This document shows positions 27,255 through 36,761 of a DNA stretch of 64,000 nucleotides, piece by piece. Location: positions 3,472,001 through 3,536,000 of the forward strand of contig NZ_CP178621.1 of assembly GCF_047302465.1 (NCBI RefSeq). The letters are read 5' to 3'. The translations under genes were made by a program, and so were the position numbers. Each line of letters opens with the position of its first letter. Within the stretch, counting starts at the first letter, position 1. The stretch comes from JACMRP01 sp047302465. Lineage in GTDB: Bacteria > Bdellovibrionota > Bdellovibrionia > Bdellovibrionales > Bdellovibrionaceae. Under the pieces are notes generated by a model, which saw only the letters and a list, made by a program, of their open reading frames with translations, was not told the DNA's origin and ran no database searches.

Positions 27255-28277
27255 ATGATCGAAAACCAAACTGAAACCCAAGAAACCGCCGAAACAACCA
27301 GTCCAACCCACACCTTTTCTTTGCAAAGTCGCAACCCTCTTTGGAATGTCGAGCTGCAAAGTCTGGTCGACATTTCAAAAACAGATTTCCCTGTCCTGCT
27401 TCTAGGCCCCTCTGGCACCGGCAAAGATGTGCTGGCTCAAGCTATTCACAAGTCTTCCCCGCGCGAAAACGCGCCTTTTATTTGCGTCAACTGCAGTGCT
27501 CTGACTGAAACACTGATCGAAAGTGAACTCTTTGGTCACATTAAAGGCGCCTTCACCGGAGCCGTTGGCGACCGCAAAGGGGCTTTTGAAAGCGCCCGCC
27601 ATGGAACTCTATTCTTAGATGAAATCGGTGATTTGCCATTTGCTCTGCAAGCCAAACTATTGCGTGCGCTTGAAAACAGCGAGATTCGCCCTGTCGGCAG
27701 TGACAAGGTGATTAATACGGATGTTCGTATCATCGCGGCCACTCATCAAAATCTTTCCCAAAAAATTCAAGAAGGACAATTCCGATCAGACCTCTTTTTC
27801 CGTTTGAACGTCGTGTCCGTTTATACGCCACCCCTCAAAGATCGTATTGAAGACTTCGAGGACCTTCTGAACGTTTTTGCCAAGCAAATGCGTGTAAGAT
27901 TCTCTTACGATGCGATTCAGAAATTAAAAATGCACACATGGCCCGGTAATATTCGTGAATTACGAAATCTGGTTTTCCGCGCTGCTGCCGTCTTTCCACA
28001 ACAACACATCGACATCGCACGTGCCGAAAGACTTTTAAAGAGCTCTTCGGTCTACACGCCCGCACAAGAAGAAAACTCTCAACCGCGTATGTCTGTGATT
28101 AAAGAAGTTGAAAAGCAGATTATTTTAAAGAAGCTGCAGGAAAACAAAGGCAATCAAAGAAGAACCGCTCAAGAATTAGGAATGCCGAAGAGCACTCTGA
28201 ACGATCGTCTTCGCCAGTACAATATCAATGCGAAGATTTATAAGAGCGTTCCGGTCTCGGAACGTATTTTCGGTTAA
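27255..28277 (+). CDS. Sigma-54-dependent transcriptional activator without sensor domain
   Basis: A 340-residue enhancer-binding protein. The AAA+ domain starts near residue 24: Walker A GPSGTGKD (51-58), the sigma-54 contact loop GAFTGA (98-103), Walker B GTLFLDEIGDLP, and the arginine-finger region FRSDLFFRLNVV. The C-terminus has a Fis-type helix-turn-helix (RRTAQELGMPKSTLNDRLRQY, about 298-320). Only about 25 Thr/Glu-rich residues precede the AAA+ domain, so there is no receiver, GAF or PAS domain; PspF has the same plan and is controlled by a partner protein. It is divergent from nnr. The target genes are not known. Confidence 0.9.
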   Translation: MIENQTETQETAETTSPTHTFSLQSRNPLWNVELQSLVDISKTDFPVLLLGPSGTGKDVLAQAIHKSSPRENAPFICVNCSALTETLIESELFGHIKGAFTGAVGDRKGAFESARHGTLFLDEIGDLPFALQAKLLRALENSEIRPVGSDKVINTDVRIIAATHQNLSQKIQEGQFRSDLFFRLNVVSVYTPPLKDRIEDFEDLLNVFAKQMRVRFSYDAIQKLKMHTWPGNIRELRNLVFRAAAVFPQQHIDIARAERLLKSSSVYTPAQEENSQPRMSVIKEVEKQIILKKLQENKGNQRRTAQELGMPKSTLNDRLRQYNINAKIYKSVPVSERIFG

Positions 28278-29233
28278 GGCTTGATAACGACTTCTTTGAA
28301 GAAGACCCGGCGGATTTTTCCCTTGGTCAGATTGATATTCAAGCTTTGGCGCAGTTTTTCAGTCAGCTGCTGTTTGCCTTCTGTAGATTCTAATTCGGCA
28401 TAACTCATTTCTTCGATAGTTCTTTGGAAAAGATCGCGAATCTCGGATTCGCGGTCTTTGACCTCAACAATAGCCTCGGGGCTTAAACCTTCTAAGAAAA
28501 ACTCCATCGCTGCCATTGGGTTCGGTCCCGAAGATGGCGACGGACGAATATTCACCACCATCTTTGGCAAAGACATAATGTTCTGAATAGTTCGCGGAGA
28601 ATCGTAAAAAGAATCCATCTCTGAATCCGGATCGTACTTGTAAGCATGAACCGCCCACTCTTCAAGACTGGCTGTCAGAAACTCTTTCTCTGGTGGCAAT
28701 ACCCCGCGGGTCATACTGCGATAGATAAAAGCAAATGTCAGGCCCGCAGCTACAATCAAAGCAGCTGCCACAGCTTTCATCGGACGATTCAAAGATTTAA
28801 AAGCTGTTACTCGTTCTTTGGAATAAGCTTTTGTAGCGGTAGCTGAGTTTTTGCTTGCCTGTAATAAGCGAGGTCCCGCTTCGATCAATGCTGTTTTTAG
28901 GCGCGTACGGAAAAGATAAATCTTATTGCGAGTTCGGTATTGAAATTCCCAAAGCTTTGGCAAAAAGGGCAAGATAGTGACAAGGACTTTGCGAATCCCA
29001 ATGGTGTCTTTCCAAGGATTGTCAGGAACGTAATTCTCTCCTGGATCTGGAACATCCAAATCGATACTGCCATCAGAAGGAATAAAAGCTACATTCTTCA
29101 AATCATTGGCGAAGTCCGGAGCTTCCGACAAAATCATACTGTCGAGTTGATCCAGGCTCAAATCCTGAGCTTCAGCGGATTCCTCTGCTGGTGCCTGGGC
29201 TTTTGTCTGGTTCGGATCGTTTGGTTGCGCCAT
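28274..29233 (-). CDS. Single-pass membrane protein with FliL-like C-terminal domain
   Basis: A 319-residue protein. The N-terminal part is acidic and Gln/Ala-rich (about 1-60), a basic segment follows, then one membrane helix (MKAVAAALIVAAGLTFAFIY) near residue 150. The C-terminal part (MVVNIRPSPSSG, REIRDLFQRTIEEMSYAELESTEGKQQLTEKLRQSLN, KGKIRRVFFKEVVIKP) reads like the periplasmic FliL fold, which supports flagellar stators. No flagellar gene lies nearby. The start is the ATG at 29233 with AAGGAA 5 nt upstream; an earlier in-frame ATG has no such site. It is convergent with the activator gene (stops overlap). Confidence 0.7.
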   Translation of the reverse strand: MAQPNDPNQTKAQAPAEESAEAQDLSLDQLDSMILSEAPDFANDLKNVAFIPSDGSIDLDVPDPGENYVPDNPWKDTIGIRKVLVTILPFLPKLWEFQYRTRNKIYLFRTRLKTALIEAGPRLLQASKNSATATKAYSKERVTAFKSLNRPMKAVAAALIVAAGLTFAFIYRSMTRGVLPPEKEFLTASLEEWAVHAYKYDPDSEMDSFYDSPRTIQNIMSLPKMVVNIRPSPSSGPNPMAAMEFFLEGLSPEAIVEVKDRESEIRDLFQRTIEEMSYAELESTEGKQQLTEKLRQSLNINLTKGKIRRVFFKEVVIKP

Positions 29234-29340
29234 TTTTTCCTTAAGGATACCTGACCATTGTAAGGAATGGATCGGTCTCATCGCAAGAATATTCTATTAT
29301 AACTCAAGCAAGGATAAACTAAAGAAGAGGAGAATCTCTC

Positions 29341-29991
29341 ATGCAGACGTATGCTTTAACGGGTTTACTATTTTTAGCTTCTTCCTTTTTAGCAGGTTGT
29401 GCTGTTTTCAACAGATCTGTGGAAAGCGGTTACGCCAGCAGAACTCCAAAAGTTGTAAACGCTTACAGCTCCACGGAAACTCCCCGTCCTGAATCAGACT
29501 CGACACGTACGGCATATGAGTTAGGTTTTGACCCCAACAATATGTCCGGCGATGAGCTTCAACAAGTTCAACAACGTCAGCAACTCCGCGATCTTGAAAA
29601 AGGTCTGCGTTCTCGCCAAGAGAAAGAACAATACTCTAAAGTTTTACCGTGGCTTCAAACCGACGAAGAGAAAATCGCGATGCTTAGCATTCCTTCGTTG
29701 GAAGGCCGTCAGAACTGGATCAATCGCAATGGTGTCTGGGGTCGTGCTCGCGTCCCTGCAACCCGCATGAAAGAGTTGATTGATTCTCAAGACATCGCGG
29801 TCGGCATGCCTATGGAGTACGTTCGCCGCGCCTGGGGCGATCCACTCTCTATCGAAACTTCTGGAAACCCGGTTTATCGCAACGAACGCTGGAGATACAC
29901 ACGCAACGTTCCTGGCTCAGATGGTTTCCATCAGCAAAAACGTTTTGTGTACTTTGAGGGTGGCCGAGTTGTCGGCTGGGATACCGAATAG
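29341..29991 (+). CDS. Lipoprotein with BamE/OmlA-like C-terminal part
   Basis: A 216-residue lipoprotein (MQTYALTGLLFLASSFLAGC, lipobox LAGC). After a Ser/Thr-rich linker, the segment IAVGMPMEYVRRAWGDPLSIETSGN...ERWRYTRN...KRFVYFEGGRVVGWDTE follows the pattern of small SmpA/OmlA/BamE-like folds (VGMs..V...GdP......g....W.Y......v.F..g.v). The role is unknown; an outer-membrane location is inferred. AGAGGAGA precedes the ATG. It is convergent with polA, with 9 nt between the stops. Confidence 0.72.
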   Translation: MQTYALTGLLFLASSFLAGCAVFNRSVESGYASRTPKVVNAYSSTETPRPESDSTRTAYELGFDPNNMSGDELQQVQQRQQLRDLEKGLRSRQEKEQYSKVLPWLQTDEEKIAMLSIPSLEGRQNWINRNGVWGRARVPATRMKELIDSQDIAVGMPMEYVRRAWGDPLSIETSGNPVYRNERWRYTRNVPGSDGFHQQKRFVYFEGGRVVGWDTE

Positions 29992-30000
29992 TTTTTTAAA

Positions 30001-32634
30001 CTAGTGGGCCTCATCCCAGTTATCGCCGACAGCATAGTTCACTTTGAGCGGAACTTTCAATTTCATCACGGATTCCATAATACGAACCAGTTCTGGTATA
30101 TGCCCTTTTAGCTCGGCCTCAGTGCCTTCAAAAATCAATTCATCGTGCACCTGCAGAAGCATATCCACTTTGACGTGTTCGCCAATATCGATCATAGCTT
30201 TTTTCACCAGATCACTAGCCGTTCCCTGAATCGGAGCATTGATCGCAGCACGCTCACCAAATTTTTTGAGCATATGGTTTTTAGAGCTCAGCTCTTCAAT
30301 ATAACGACGGCGTCCAAACAAAGTCTCAACGTAACCGTTTTTATGAGCTTCTTTAATCGTGCTTTCGATGTACTCACGCACACCTGCAAATCTTTCGAAG
30401 TAGCGACCGATAATATCCTGAGCTTCTTTATTAGGAATACCCAAGTTCTCTGCCAAACCGAAAGCACCCTGGCCGTAAGCGATACCAAAGTTCACGGCTT
30501 TGGCGCTACGACGTTGATCAGAAGTGACGTGTTTAAGATCAACGTTGAAAATTTCTGCCGCTGTCGCGGCGTGAATGTCTAGATCTTCCAAGAATGCTTT
30601 CTGCAAACCTGGGTCATCAGAAATATGCGCCAAAATACGAAGCTCGATCTGCGAGTAGTCCATGGAAAGCAACTTTTTGCCCTTATCAGCAATGAATGCC
30701 TGACGAACTCTCTGTCCACGCTCTGTTCGGATCGGAATGTTTTGCAGATTCGGCTGAGTGCTTGAAAGACGTCCTGTTGTCGTCAAAGCCTGATTAAAGC
30801 TAGTGTGTACACGGCCATCATTTGGATTAATCATCTCTGGCAATGCATCCACATAAGTTGATTTCAACTTCGCGAGCTCGCGCCATTCTAAAACTTTTTT
30901 ACCGATAGGATGTTCCAGCTTCAACAAAACCTCTTCGCCCGTTGAATAGCCGGTTTTTGTTTTCTTACCCGCTGGCAATTTCAATTTCTCAAATAGAATG
31001 ACACCTAACTGTTTAGGACTGGCGACATTGAAAGACTCGCCTGCCAAATGGTGGACTTCTTTTTCTAGTGTCGCCAACTCATCTGCCAATTCAGCGGATT
31101 GATTCTGCAAAAGCTCAACATCGATACGAATGCCCTTTTGCTCCATACGTAAAAGAACGGGTTCTAACGGTAGTTCCAATTCATGCAGAATCTTTTCACC
31201 GTTAAAGAGCCCCAAACGATCTTGCAAAGTGTGTTGCAATTCTACATGAGCTTTATAAAGCTGCGCCGGAGTTGCAAACTCTGGCAGATTCGCACCGACG
31301 AATTTTTTATAGATCTCGCCGAAATCAGAACTGTCTCCGGCACGTACGACATAGGCTGCCAAAGAAGAATCCCAAACGGCGTTCGGCGTGTGGGCTTTAA
31401 TTTGATGGAAGAATTTTTTTAGATCAAAACCCTTCCATTGAATTTTCTTTTTGTCTGCCAAAGCACCAAGCTCTTCAAGCCCTTCACTGACAGCCCAAAG
31501 TTCTTTGCCACGAGCGATAAAATGACCGCGCTCATCGCTAAAGCCCCAAATGACATCCTGCTCTTGAAGCTGCTGTGCGATCTCTTTCGCAGGCAGCGAA
31601 ACTTCTTTAAGGTGCAAATAAGATTCGATCTCTGTCAGAAGCTCAGGCGATAGAGAGGAAATTTTCAAATCCTCTGGTAGTGCTGCGACTACTTCTGTTG
31701 CAACTGGCTTTTCTGTCGTTTTTGCTACAGTCTTTTCCCCGTTTTCTCCATGAATGTTTTCATGCAGATTGCGTTGGGAAACACCTTCTCCCAAGAGAGC
31801 TTTTTCAAAAGACTTAAAGTTCAGCTCTTGCAGCAGCGCTCTTAGATTTTCTGATTGCAGAGGGCGTAAGTGATAGTCCTCAAAATTTTCACTGACAGGT
31901 ACTTCTTTGAAAATCGTCACAAGCTTTTTTGAAATAAAAGCACTTTCGCGAGAGCGCTCTAGCTTTTCGCGAATGCTTTTGCTTTCAACCTTATCGAGGT
32001 TCTCGTATATATCTTCCACAGACTTAAATTGTTGCAGAAGTTTTTGCGCGCCTTTGGGCCCGATGCCATCAACTCCCGGAACGTTATCGGAAGAGTCACC
32101 CATAATAGCCAAATAATCGATGAACTGATCTGGACGGACGCCCCACTTTTCAAGAACTCCGGCTTCGTCGTATTTGACGTCTTTCATCGTATCGAAAAGA
32201 ACAACGTGCTTTTGAATCAATTGCCCAAAGTCTTTATCGCCGCTGACGATCACAACTTCATGATGATGTTTCAATCCAAGCTTTACGAGAGTACCGATAA
32301 TATCGTCAGCTTCGTAAGGAGCTACTTCCAAGGCAGGAATGCCCAAATAGTCTGCCAACTTTTTGATGTAAGGAATTTGCACAGCCAAATCTTCTGGCAT
32401 CTCGGTGCGATTGGCTTTGTATTCGGAATACATTTCTTTGCGGAAAGAAGGCTCTTTACGATCGTAGGTGAAAACCATGTAATCTGGTTTTTCATCTTTG
32501 AAGAGCTTCGTGATCATTGAAAGAAAGCCGTAAATGGCATTGACCGGAACCCCGGCTGGAGAACTCAACGGACGGATGGCGTAGTAAGCACGAAAAAACA
32601 TCGAGCTTACATCAACGAGGTAAATCTTTTTCAT
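30001..32634 (-). CDS. polA: DNA polymerase I
   Basis: An 877-residue polymerase for repair and Okazaki-fragment processing. The 5'-3' nuclease domain is at the N-terminus (IYLVDVSSMFFRAYYAIR, YEADDIIGTL, SGDKDFGQL, MGDSSDNVPGV). The polymerase domain has motif A (LLSMDYSQIELRILAH), motif B (RRSAKAVNFGIAYGQGAFGLAE) and motif C (LQVHDELIFE). The middle part (about 315-480) keeps the length of the 3'-5' exonuclease domain, but the usual FDTET-type DxE motif is not seen, so proofreading is probably lost. It lies downstream of a small HTH gene. Confidence 0.95.
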   Translation of the reverse strand: MKKIYLVDVSSMFFRAYYAIRPLSSPAGVPVNAIYGFLSMITKLFKDEKPDYMVFTYDRKEPSFRKEMYSEYKANRTEMPEDLAVQIPYIKKLADYLGIPALEVAPYEADDIIGTLVKLGLKHHHEVVIVSGDKDFGQLIQKHVVLFDTMKDVKYDEAGVLEKWGVRPDQFIDYLAIMGDSSDNVPGVDGIGPKGAQKLLQQFKSVEDIYENLDKVESKSIREKLERSRESAFISKKLVTIFKEVPVSENFEDYHLRPLQSENLRALLQELNFKSFEKALLGEGVSQRNLHENIHGENGEKTVAKTTEKPVATEVVAALPEDLKISSLSPELLTEIESYLHLKEVSLPAKEIAQQLQEQDVIWGFSDERGHFIARGKELWAVSEGLEELGALADKKKIQWKGFDLKKFFHQIKAHTPNAVWDSSLAAYVVRAGDSSDFGEIYKKFVGANLPEFATPAQLYKAHVELQHTLQDRLGLFNGEKILHELELPLEPVLLRMEQKGIRIDVELLQNQSAELADELATLEKEVHHLAGESFNVASPKQLGVILFEKLKLPAGKKTKTGYSTGEEVLLKLEHPIGKKVLEWRELAKLKSTYVDALPEMINPNDGRVHTSFNQALTTTGRLSSTQPNLQNIPIRTERGQRVRQAFIADKGKKLLSMDYSQIELRILAHISDDPGLQKAFLEDLDIHAATAAEIFNVDLKHVTSDQRRSAKAVNFGIAYGQGAFGLAENLGIPNKEAQDIIGRYFERFAGVREYIESTIKEAHKNGYVETLFGRRRYIEELSSKNHMLKKFGERAAINAPIQGTASDLVKKAMIDIGEHVKVDMLLQVHDELIFEGTEAELKGHIPELVRIMESVMKLKVPLKVNYAVGDNWDEAH

Positions 32635-32662
32635 GGATTTACCTCTACTTGAGTCTCAACTT

Positions 32663-32971
32663 CTATTCAATCTCTTCTTTGATTTGCGAGAATTCGATTT
32701 GACCGAGATCTTGCTGATCGCACATAGATTCCGCAAGTGGTAAGAAATGAACCTCATGGCTGCAAGCATCGGCTTGCTTTGCGATAAGAAATAATTCGTT
32801 CAAATAAGCAGGTGATGGAATCATTCCGCCATTTTCCCATTGATCAACTTCTGTCGAAGCACAACTAAGGCGACGGGCTAGATCTGCTTGGCTCCAGCCA
32901 AGGCGCAAACGAAGGGCTTTAATAGTATCTTTTGTCCAACCGCTTGCTACGTCTGTGATACTCGAAGACAT
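32663..32971 (-). CDS. Helix-turn-helix (XRE-like) protein
   Basis: A 102-residue protein. Residues about 14-60 read as a Cro/C1-type HTH (IKALRLRLGWSQADLARRLSCASTEVDQWENGGMIPSPAYLNELF). The C-terminal 40 residues are acidic and contain two Cys, with no recognised domain. It lies 28 nt upstream of polA and could be cotranscribed with it. It is probably a DNA-binding regulator; the target is unknown. Confidence 0.75.
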   Translation of the reverse strand: MSSSITDVASGWTKDTIKALRLRLGWSQADLARRLSCASTEVDQWENGGMIPSPAYLNELFLIAKQADACSHEVHFLPLAESMCDQQDLGQIEFSQIKEEIE

Positions 32972-33078
32972 TTAAAACTCCCCTGATTTTATTAACAAAA
33001 TCAGAAATTTTAGAGCACTCATCCTAGTTTTTTAGATGGGCTCTTGCACGTGACAGTGCGATAAAAATGCTGCGGTGT

Positions 33079-33384
33079 TTATTGTTCTGGAAAGACGAAG
33101 ACTAAATCTTTTTCGCTCACTAAATCTAATTTATCGCGAGCTTGTCGTTCAATAAAACTGGGATCTTTCGCTTGCTTAAGTTGAGCATTGAGATTCCCAA
33201 TGTCTTTTTTAGTTCCAGCAATTTCTACCGTCAGTCTTTCAAAGTCTCTGTGAAGTCCCCAAAGGCGCCACAAAAGACCGTTCATCACTAATGTTATCGC
33301 GAAAAAAGCCACACAAAGAAGTGTCACTTTGCCAGGATGATTCAGAAAACTACGAAATGAGATGGCCATTTTACGAACTGACAT
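33079..33384 (-). CDS. FtsB/DivIC-like septum protein
   Basis: A 101-residue bitopic membrane protein: a short basic N-terminus, one membrane helix (VTLLCVAFFAITLVMNGLLW, about 19-38), then a heptad-like segment (FERLTVEIAGTKKDIGNLNAQLKQAKDPSFIERQARDKLDLVSEKDLVFVFP). The IERQARDKLDLV...E.VFVFP ending is the FtsB/DivIC signature. It would join FtsL and FtsQ in the divisome. Classical FtsB is often next to eno; here eno lies about 1.1 kb away on the same strand with one gene between, which supports the call. Confidence 0.8.
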   Translation of the reverse strand: MSVRKMAISFRSFLNHPGKVTLLCVAFFAITLVMNGLLWRLWGLHRDFERLTVEIAGTKKDIGNLNAQLKQAKDPSFIERQARDKLDLVSEKDLVFVFPEQ

Positions 33385-33431
33385 ATCTTAAAGGTAAGGC
33401 CTTCTCATTCCGTTAGCAACGCGCTGAAAGT

Positions 33432-34262
33432 CTAGTCCTCGATCTCGTCGTGACTGCAACGCTCTTGAATCTTTGCCTTAACAGCAATCGCCTCAGCAGA
33501 CGCCGCTAGGTCCTGGTCTTGAGCAGTCCACTTATAATCGCGGCAATTCACCCACGCTGGAAAGATTAAGCTGCCCAGTTTTAAATTGTTTGGCTCGTTT
33601 GCCAATGTTTGCGCAAAGGCATTTAAAAATAATTGTGTAGAGTCAGCAGAAACAAAACCCTCTTGGCGAAGTTGCAAGAGCAAGTCCCAAGAAGTCGCAA
33701 AACCTTTTTGTTTTGGCTCTAGTGGTTTGCCAGCGTCTTCAGAGTCTTGAGTGTGATAAACCATATGAATATAAGACAAGAAACGAATCTTAGATGCTTT
33801 CGAATATTTTTTCTCAATTTGTGAATACAATTCGGTGTCATGTTCGCCATTATCGCCAACCATGATTACTGTCGTTGGGTTTTCTTTATCGATGATCGAG
33901 CTAATCATTTTAACTTTAAATTCATTGTCGGTAACATCCTGACGCATTTTCAAGCTGCCTTCAGCCATAGGAAATTTATTGTTCTGCAAGAACGCTGTAT
34001 GCTTTTTTCTCATCAACCATGGCGGTGCATTTGAAACATAGTAGACTTCAAGATCTGGATTTTCCGCACTCAAAATACGATAAAGGCTATTCATACCAGC
34101 AAATAAATTGTCAGTACGGCGAGCATTCTTAGTCATTTCTGTTTTATCCAAAACATGGGAAACTTTAATGGTGTCATCCATATCCGAAATCAAGATAGTT
34201 TTAGCTTGGGCCCATGATTGACCTGTAAGAACTAAAGCTAAGGCAACAATGATCGACTTCAT
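33432..34262 (-). CDS. Exported APP1-like (DUF2183) phosphatase
   Basis: A 276-residue protein with signal peptide (MKSIIVALALVLTGQSWAQA). The HAD-type motif ISDMDDTIKVSHV directly follows it; YYVSNAPPWL (motif II) and MVGDNGEHDTELY (motif IV) match the phosphatidate phosphatase APP1 catalytic family. It would dephosphorylate a lipid or other phosphate in the periplasm. It stands between eno and the FtsB-like gene, on the same strand, and is preceded by the eno terminator. Confidence 0.8.
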   Translation of the reverse strand: MKSIIVALALVLTGQSWAQAKTILISDMDDTIKVSHVLDKTEMTKNARRTDNLFAGMNSLYRILSAENPDLEVYYVSNAPPWLMRKKHTAFLQNNKFPMAEGSLKMRQDVTDNEFKVKMISSIIDKENPTTVIMVGDNGEHDTELYSQIEKKYSKASKIRFLSYIHMVYHTQDSEDAGKPLEPKQKGFATSWDLLLQLRQEGFVSADSTQLFLNAFAQTLANEPNNLKLGSLIFPAWVNCRDYKWTAQDQDLAASAEAIAVKAKIQERCSHDEIED

Positions 34263-34421
34263 AAAATTCCTTTATCTTTGGCCCGCCCCAAGCTGATCAA
34301 AAATTTGACAGCGATAAGCGGGGTTACTTATGAGGTATTGATTTAGCAAGGTGCGAGCCACGCCTCAGCTCCCTAAAAACTCATAAGTCGCATTTGACAG
34401 TGATTCCGGTGTCAAAAGGGC

Positions 34422-34445
34422 AAAAAAAGGGCCCCTTTAGGGCCC
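34422..34445 (-). terminator. Rho-independent terminator after eno
   Basis: On the minus strand, GGGCCC TAAAG GGGCCC is followed by seven T residues, 41 nt past the eno stop. Confidence 0.85.
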
Positions 34446-34486
34446 ATTTATACTAGCTATCTCTTCGGAACATCCCGGGATTTTCC

Positions 34487-35755
34487 TTAGCGGAAAGCCG
34501 CTTTATCCCAGTATACGCCCATACCGCCCAAGTCTTCTTCGATGCGAAGAAGTTGGTTGTACTTCGCGATACGCTCAGAACGGCAAAGGCTGCCGGTCTT
34601 GATTTGATGACAGTTCAAAGCCACTGCTAGATCCGCAATTGTTGTATCTTCTGTTTCACCAGAGCGATGAGACATGATTGTTTTATATTTGTTTCTTTGT
34701 GCAAGATTCACAGCTTCGAAAGTCTCAGTCAAAGTTCCGATCTGATTTACTTTCACAAGCAACGCATTTGCCGTTTTCTTGTCGATGCCTTGGCGAAGAC
34801 GTTTTGGATTGGTCACGAATAAATCATCACCAACAAGTTGTACGTGGTTACCGATTTCAGCCGTGATAGAGGCCCAAGAATCCCAGTCATCTTCAGAGAA
34901 CCCATCTTCAATGCTGACCAACGGATATTTCTCAGACCAAGTCTTGTAAACACTCTGAAGCTCTTTCGGAGCAATCAGGTTGCCTTGCCATTGATACTTG
35001 CCATCTTTGAACATTTCAGTTGCAGCAACATCCAATGCCAAGAACACATTTTGTCCAGGCTCGTAACCAGCTTCGTGGATTGCTTCCATCAGAAGATCCA
35101 ACGCATCTTGGTTGCTGCCCAATTTCGGAGCGAAGCCACCTTCATCACCAACAGCTGTAGAAAGACCTTTTTTACCAAGAATCTTTTTAAGAGTGTGGAA
35201 GATTTCAGAACCTGCACGAAGAGATTCTGCATAAGAATTATTCACAGTAGGAACGATCATGAATTCTTGAACGTCCAAACCATTGTTCGCGTGAGCACCA
35301 CCGTTGATCAGATTCATCAAAGGCACCGGCAAACGGCACGCTTGTGAACCACCCACATAACGGTACAAAGGAAGTTTCACGTCCAATGCTGCGGCTTTTG
35401 CTGCTGCCAAAGACACACCCAAGATCGCGTTCGCGCCAACATTGGATTTGTTTTCAGTGCCATCTACTTCACGAAGAACTTTGTCGATGTAAACTTGATC
35501 TGTGACTGGCAAGCCAATCACTTCTGGCGCCAACTTCTCGCGAACGTTGTCGACAGCTTTAAAAACACCTTTACCAAGGAAACGTTTTTTATCTCCGTCA
35601 CGAAGCTCGCAAGCCTCATGGGCACCTGTCGAAGCTCCTGATGGAACTGCGGCACGACCGATATTACCCAAAGACGTGTGCACTTCCACTTCAACAGTTG
35701 GATTGCCACGGCTATCAAGAATTTCACGTGATACGACGCTTACGATCTCAGACAT
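34487..35755 (-). CDS. eno: Enolase
   Basis: A 422-residue glycolytic enzyme (2-phosphoglycerate to phosphoenolpyruvate). SREILDSRGNPTVEVE, GAHANNGLDVQEFMI, the metal-binding SIEDGFSEDDWD, VGDDLFVTNP, LVKVNQIGTLTET and SHRSGETED are all present. Its ATG lies inside the last codons of the upstream 337-residue gene (8-nt overlap), so the pair is likely translated together. Confidence 0.98.
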   Translation of the reverse strand: MSEIVSVVSREILDSRGNPTVEVEVHTSLGNIGRAAVPSGASTGAHEACELRDGDKKRFLGKGVFKAVDNVREKLAPEVIGLPVTDQVYIDKVLREVDGTENKSNVGANAILGVSLAAAKAAALDVKLPLYRYVGGSQACRLPVPLMNLINGGAHANNGLDVQEFMIVPTVNNSYAESLRAGSEIFHTLKKILGKKGLSTAVGDEGGFAPKLGSNQDALDLLMEAIHEAGYEPGQNVFLALDVAATEMFKDGKYQWQGNLIAPKELQSVYKTWSEKYPLVSIEDGFSEDDWDSWASITAEIGNHVQLVGDDLFVTNPKRLRQGIDKKTANALLVKVNQIGTLTETFEAVNLAQRNKYKTIMSHRSGETEDTTIADLAVALNCHQIKTGSLCRSERIAKYNQLLRIEEDLGGMGVYWDKAAFR

Positions 35756-36761
35756 TGGTTGTTTCCTCTTTTTTCAAATGAACAAATTGATTTTGCAGTC
35801 CACGAAGAGCGTCCATACTGTCCGAGATAGTTTTTGGATATTGGGTTTTTACATACTCCCAATCCACTCGGCGCATGGCCTCTTTCACAGCTGGGGTCAT
35901 CTTCCCTTGGGCTGCGAGCATAGTGATCAACTGCTGCGCTCTCACCATGTAATCATGCAAACGCGCCAAGTTCTGACCGACTGTATAGCCAGGACCTTGA
36001 GTTTCGAAGTCCAATTTCGAGAGAGGTCCCACTTGCGGAAGCAAGGAAGGAGCTTTCTCTCGCAAGTGCGCTTGCAGATCCATGTGAGCTTGAAGAAGCT
36101 CTTCATTTTTCTTTTGCAGCTCACAATTGCGCTCTTCGAGTTCGCGTTGATGTTTTTGCAATTCATCAATCACCGACTGCATCAGCTGCGGACTGATTTG
36201 ATGACCAGGATCAACTTCGAAAATAGATTTTTGCGATTCTGACCAGTTGAGCTTCAGGTGAATTCCTGACCACTCACAGGTTGCAAGGGTTTGTCCCACG
36301 TAAACTGGCAAGGACTCAAAAGCCGCTTTCAGGTACATGGTGACGTGAGGATATTGCTCTGCTGGCAGAGGTAGATCAAAGGAGATCGAACTCTCATCTC
36401 TGCGAAGATTTTCAATAGGCGGTTCCGGAGAGATAAAGTGTGAAAGGAATCTTTCCGGTTGGTTGAAAATTTCCTGAGGTCTCGGCATCATTCTCAACAC
36501 AGAATCGAGAACTCCCCACGCACGAATCTCAGGCCCTTCGTGACCTACTTTTTGCAATAGATTGCTGTCACTGCTTTTCAGTGGCAATCGCAACAAAGAC
36601 TCCAGAAACGCTTCCATGTCAGGCGCACTCATCCAATAGGATGGGTCCCGCATGAGTTCCACAGGCAAAGGCGTCTGTTGTTCGTAAAGAACGGACAGAT
36701 CCTCACCCTGGGTCTCCAGGTAGGTCAGAATAGAGTTAGAAATTTTACAACTAAAGTGCAC
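35748..36761 (-). CDS. Coiled-coil protein upstream of eno, function unknown
   Basis: A 337-residue cytoplasmic protein with no signal peptide. The N-terminal 100 residues (ILTYLETQGEDLSVLYEQQTPLP...MSAPDMEAFLESLLRLP...) recall the helical sensory region seen at the front of some AraC-type and heme-NO-associated proteins; this is weak. Residues about 195-240 are a clear coiled coil (VIDELQKHQRELEERNCELQKKNEELLQAH). The rest is helical. The start is a GTG at 36761 with no good ribosome binding site. It overlaps eno by 8 nt. It could be a signalling or scaffold protein; the function is not known. Confidence 0.65.
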   Translation of the reverse strand: MHFSCKISNSILTYLETQGEDLSVLYEQQTPLPVELMRDPSYWMSAPDMEAFLESLLRLPLKSSDSNLLQKVGHEGPEIRAWGVLDSVLRMMPRPQEIFNQPERFLSHFISPEPPIENLRRDESSISFDLPLPAEQYPHVTMYLKAAFESLPVYVGQTLATCEWSGIHLKLNWSESQKSIFEVDPGHQISPQLMQSVIDELQKHQRELEERNCELQKKNEELLQAHMDLQAHLREKAPSLLPQVGPLSKLDFETQGPGYTVGQNLARLHDYMVRAQQLITMLAAQGKMTPAVKEAMRRVDWEYVKTQYPKTISDSMDALRGLQNQFVHLKKEETTNV

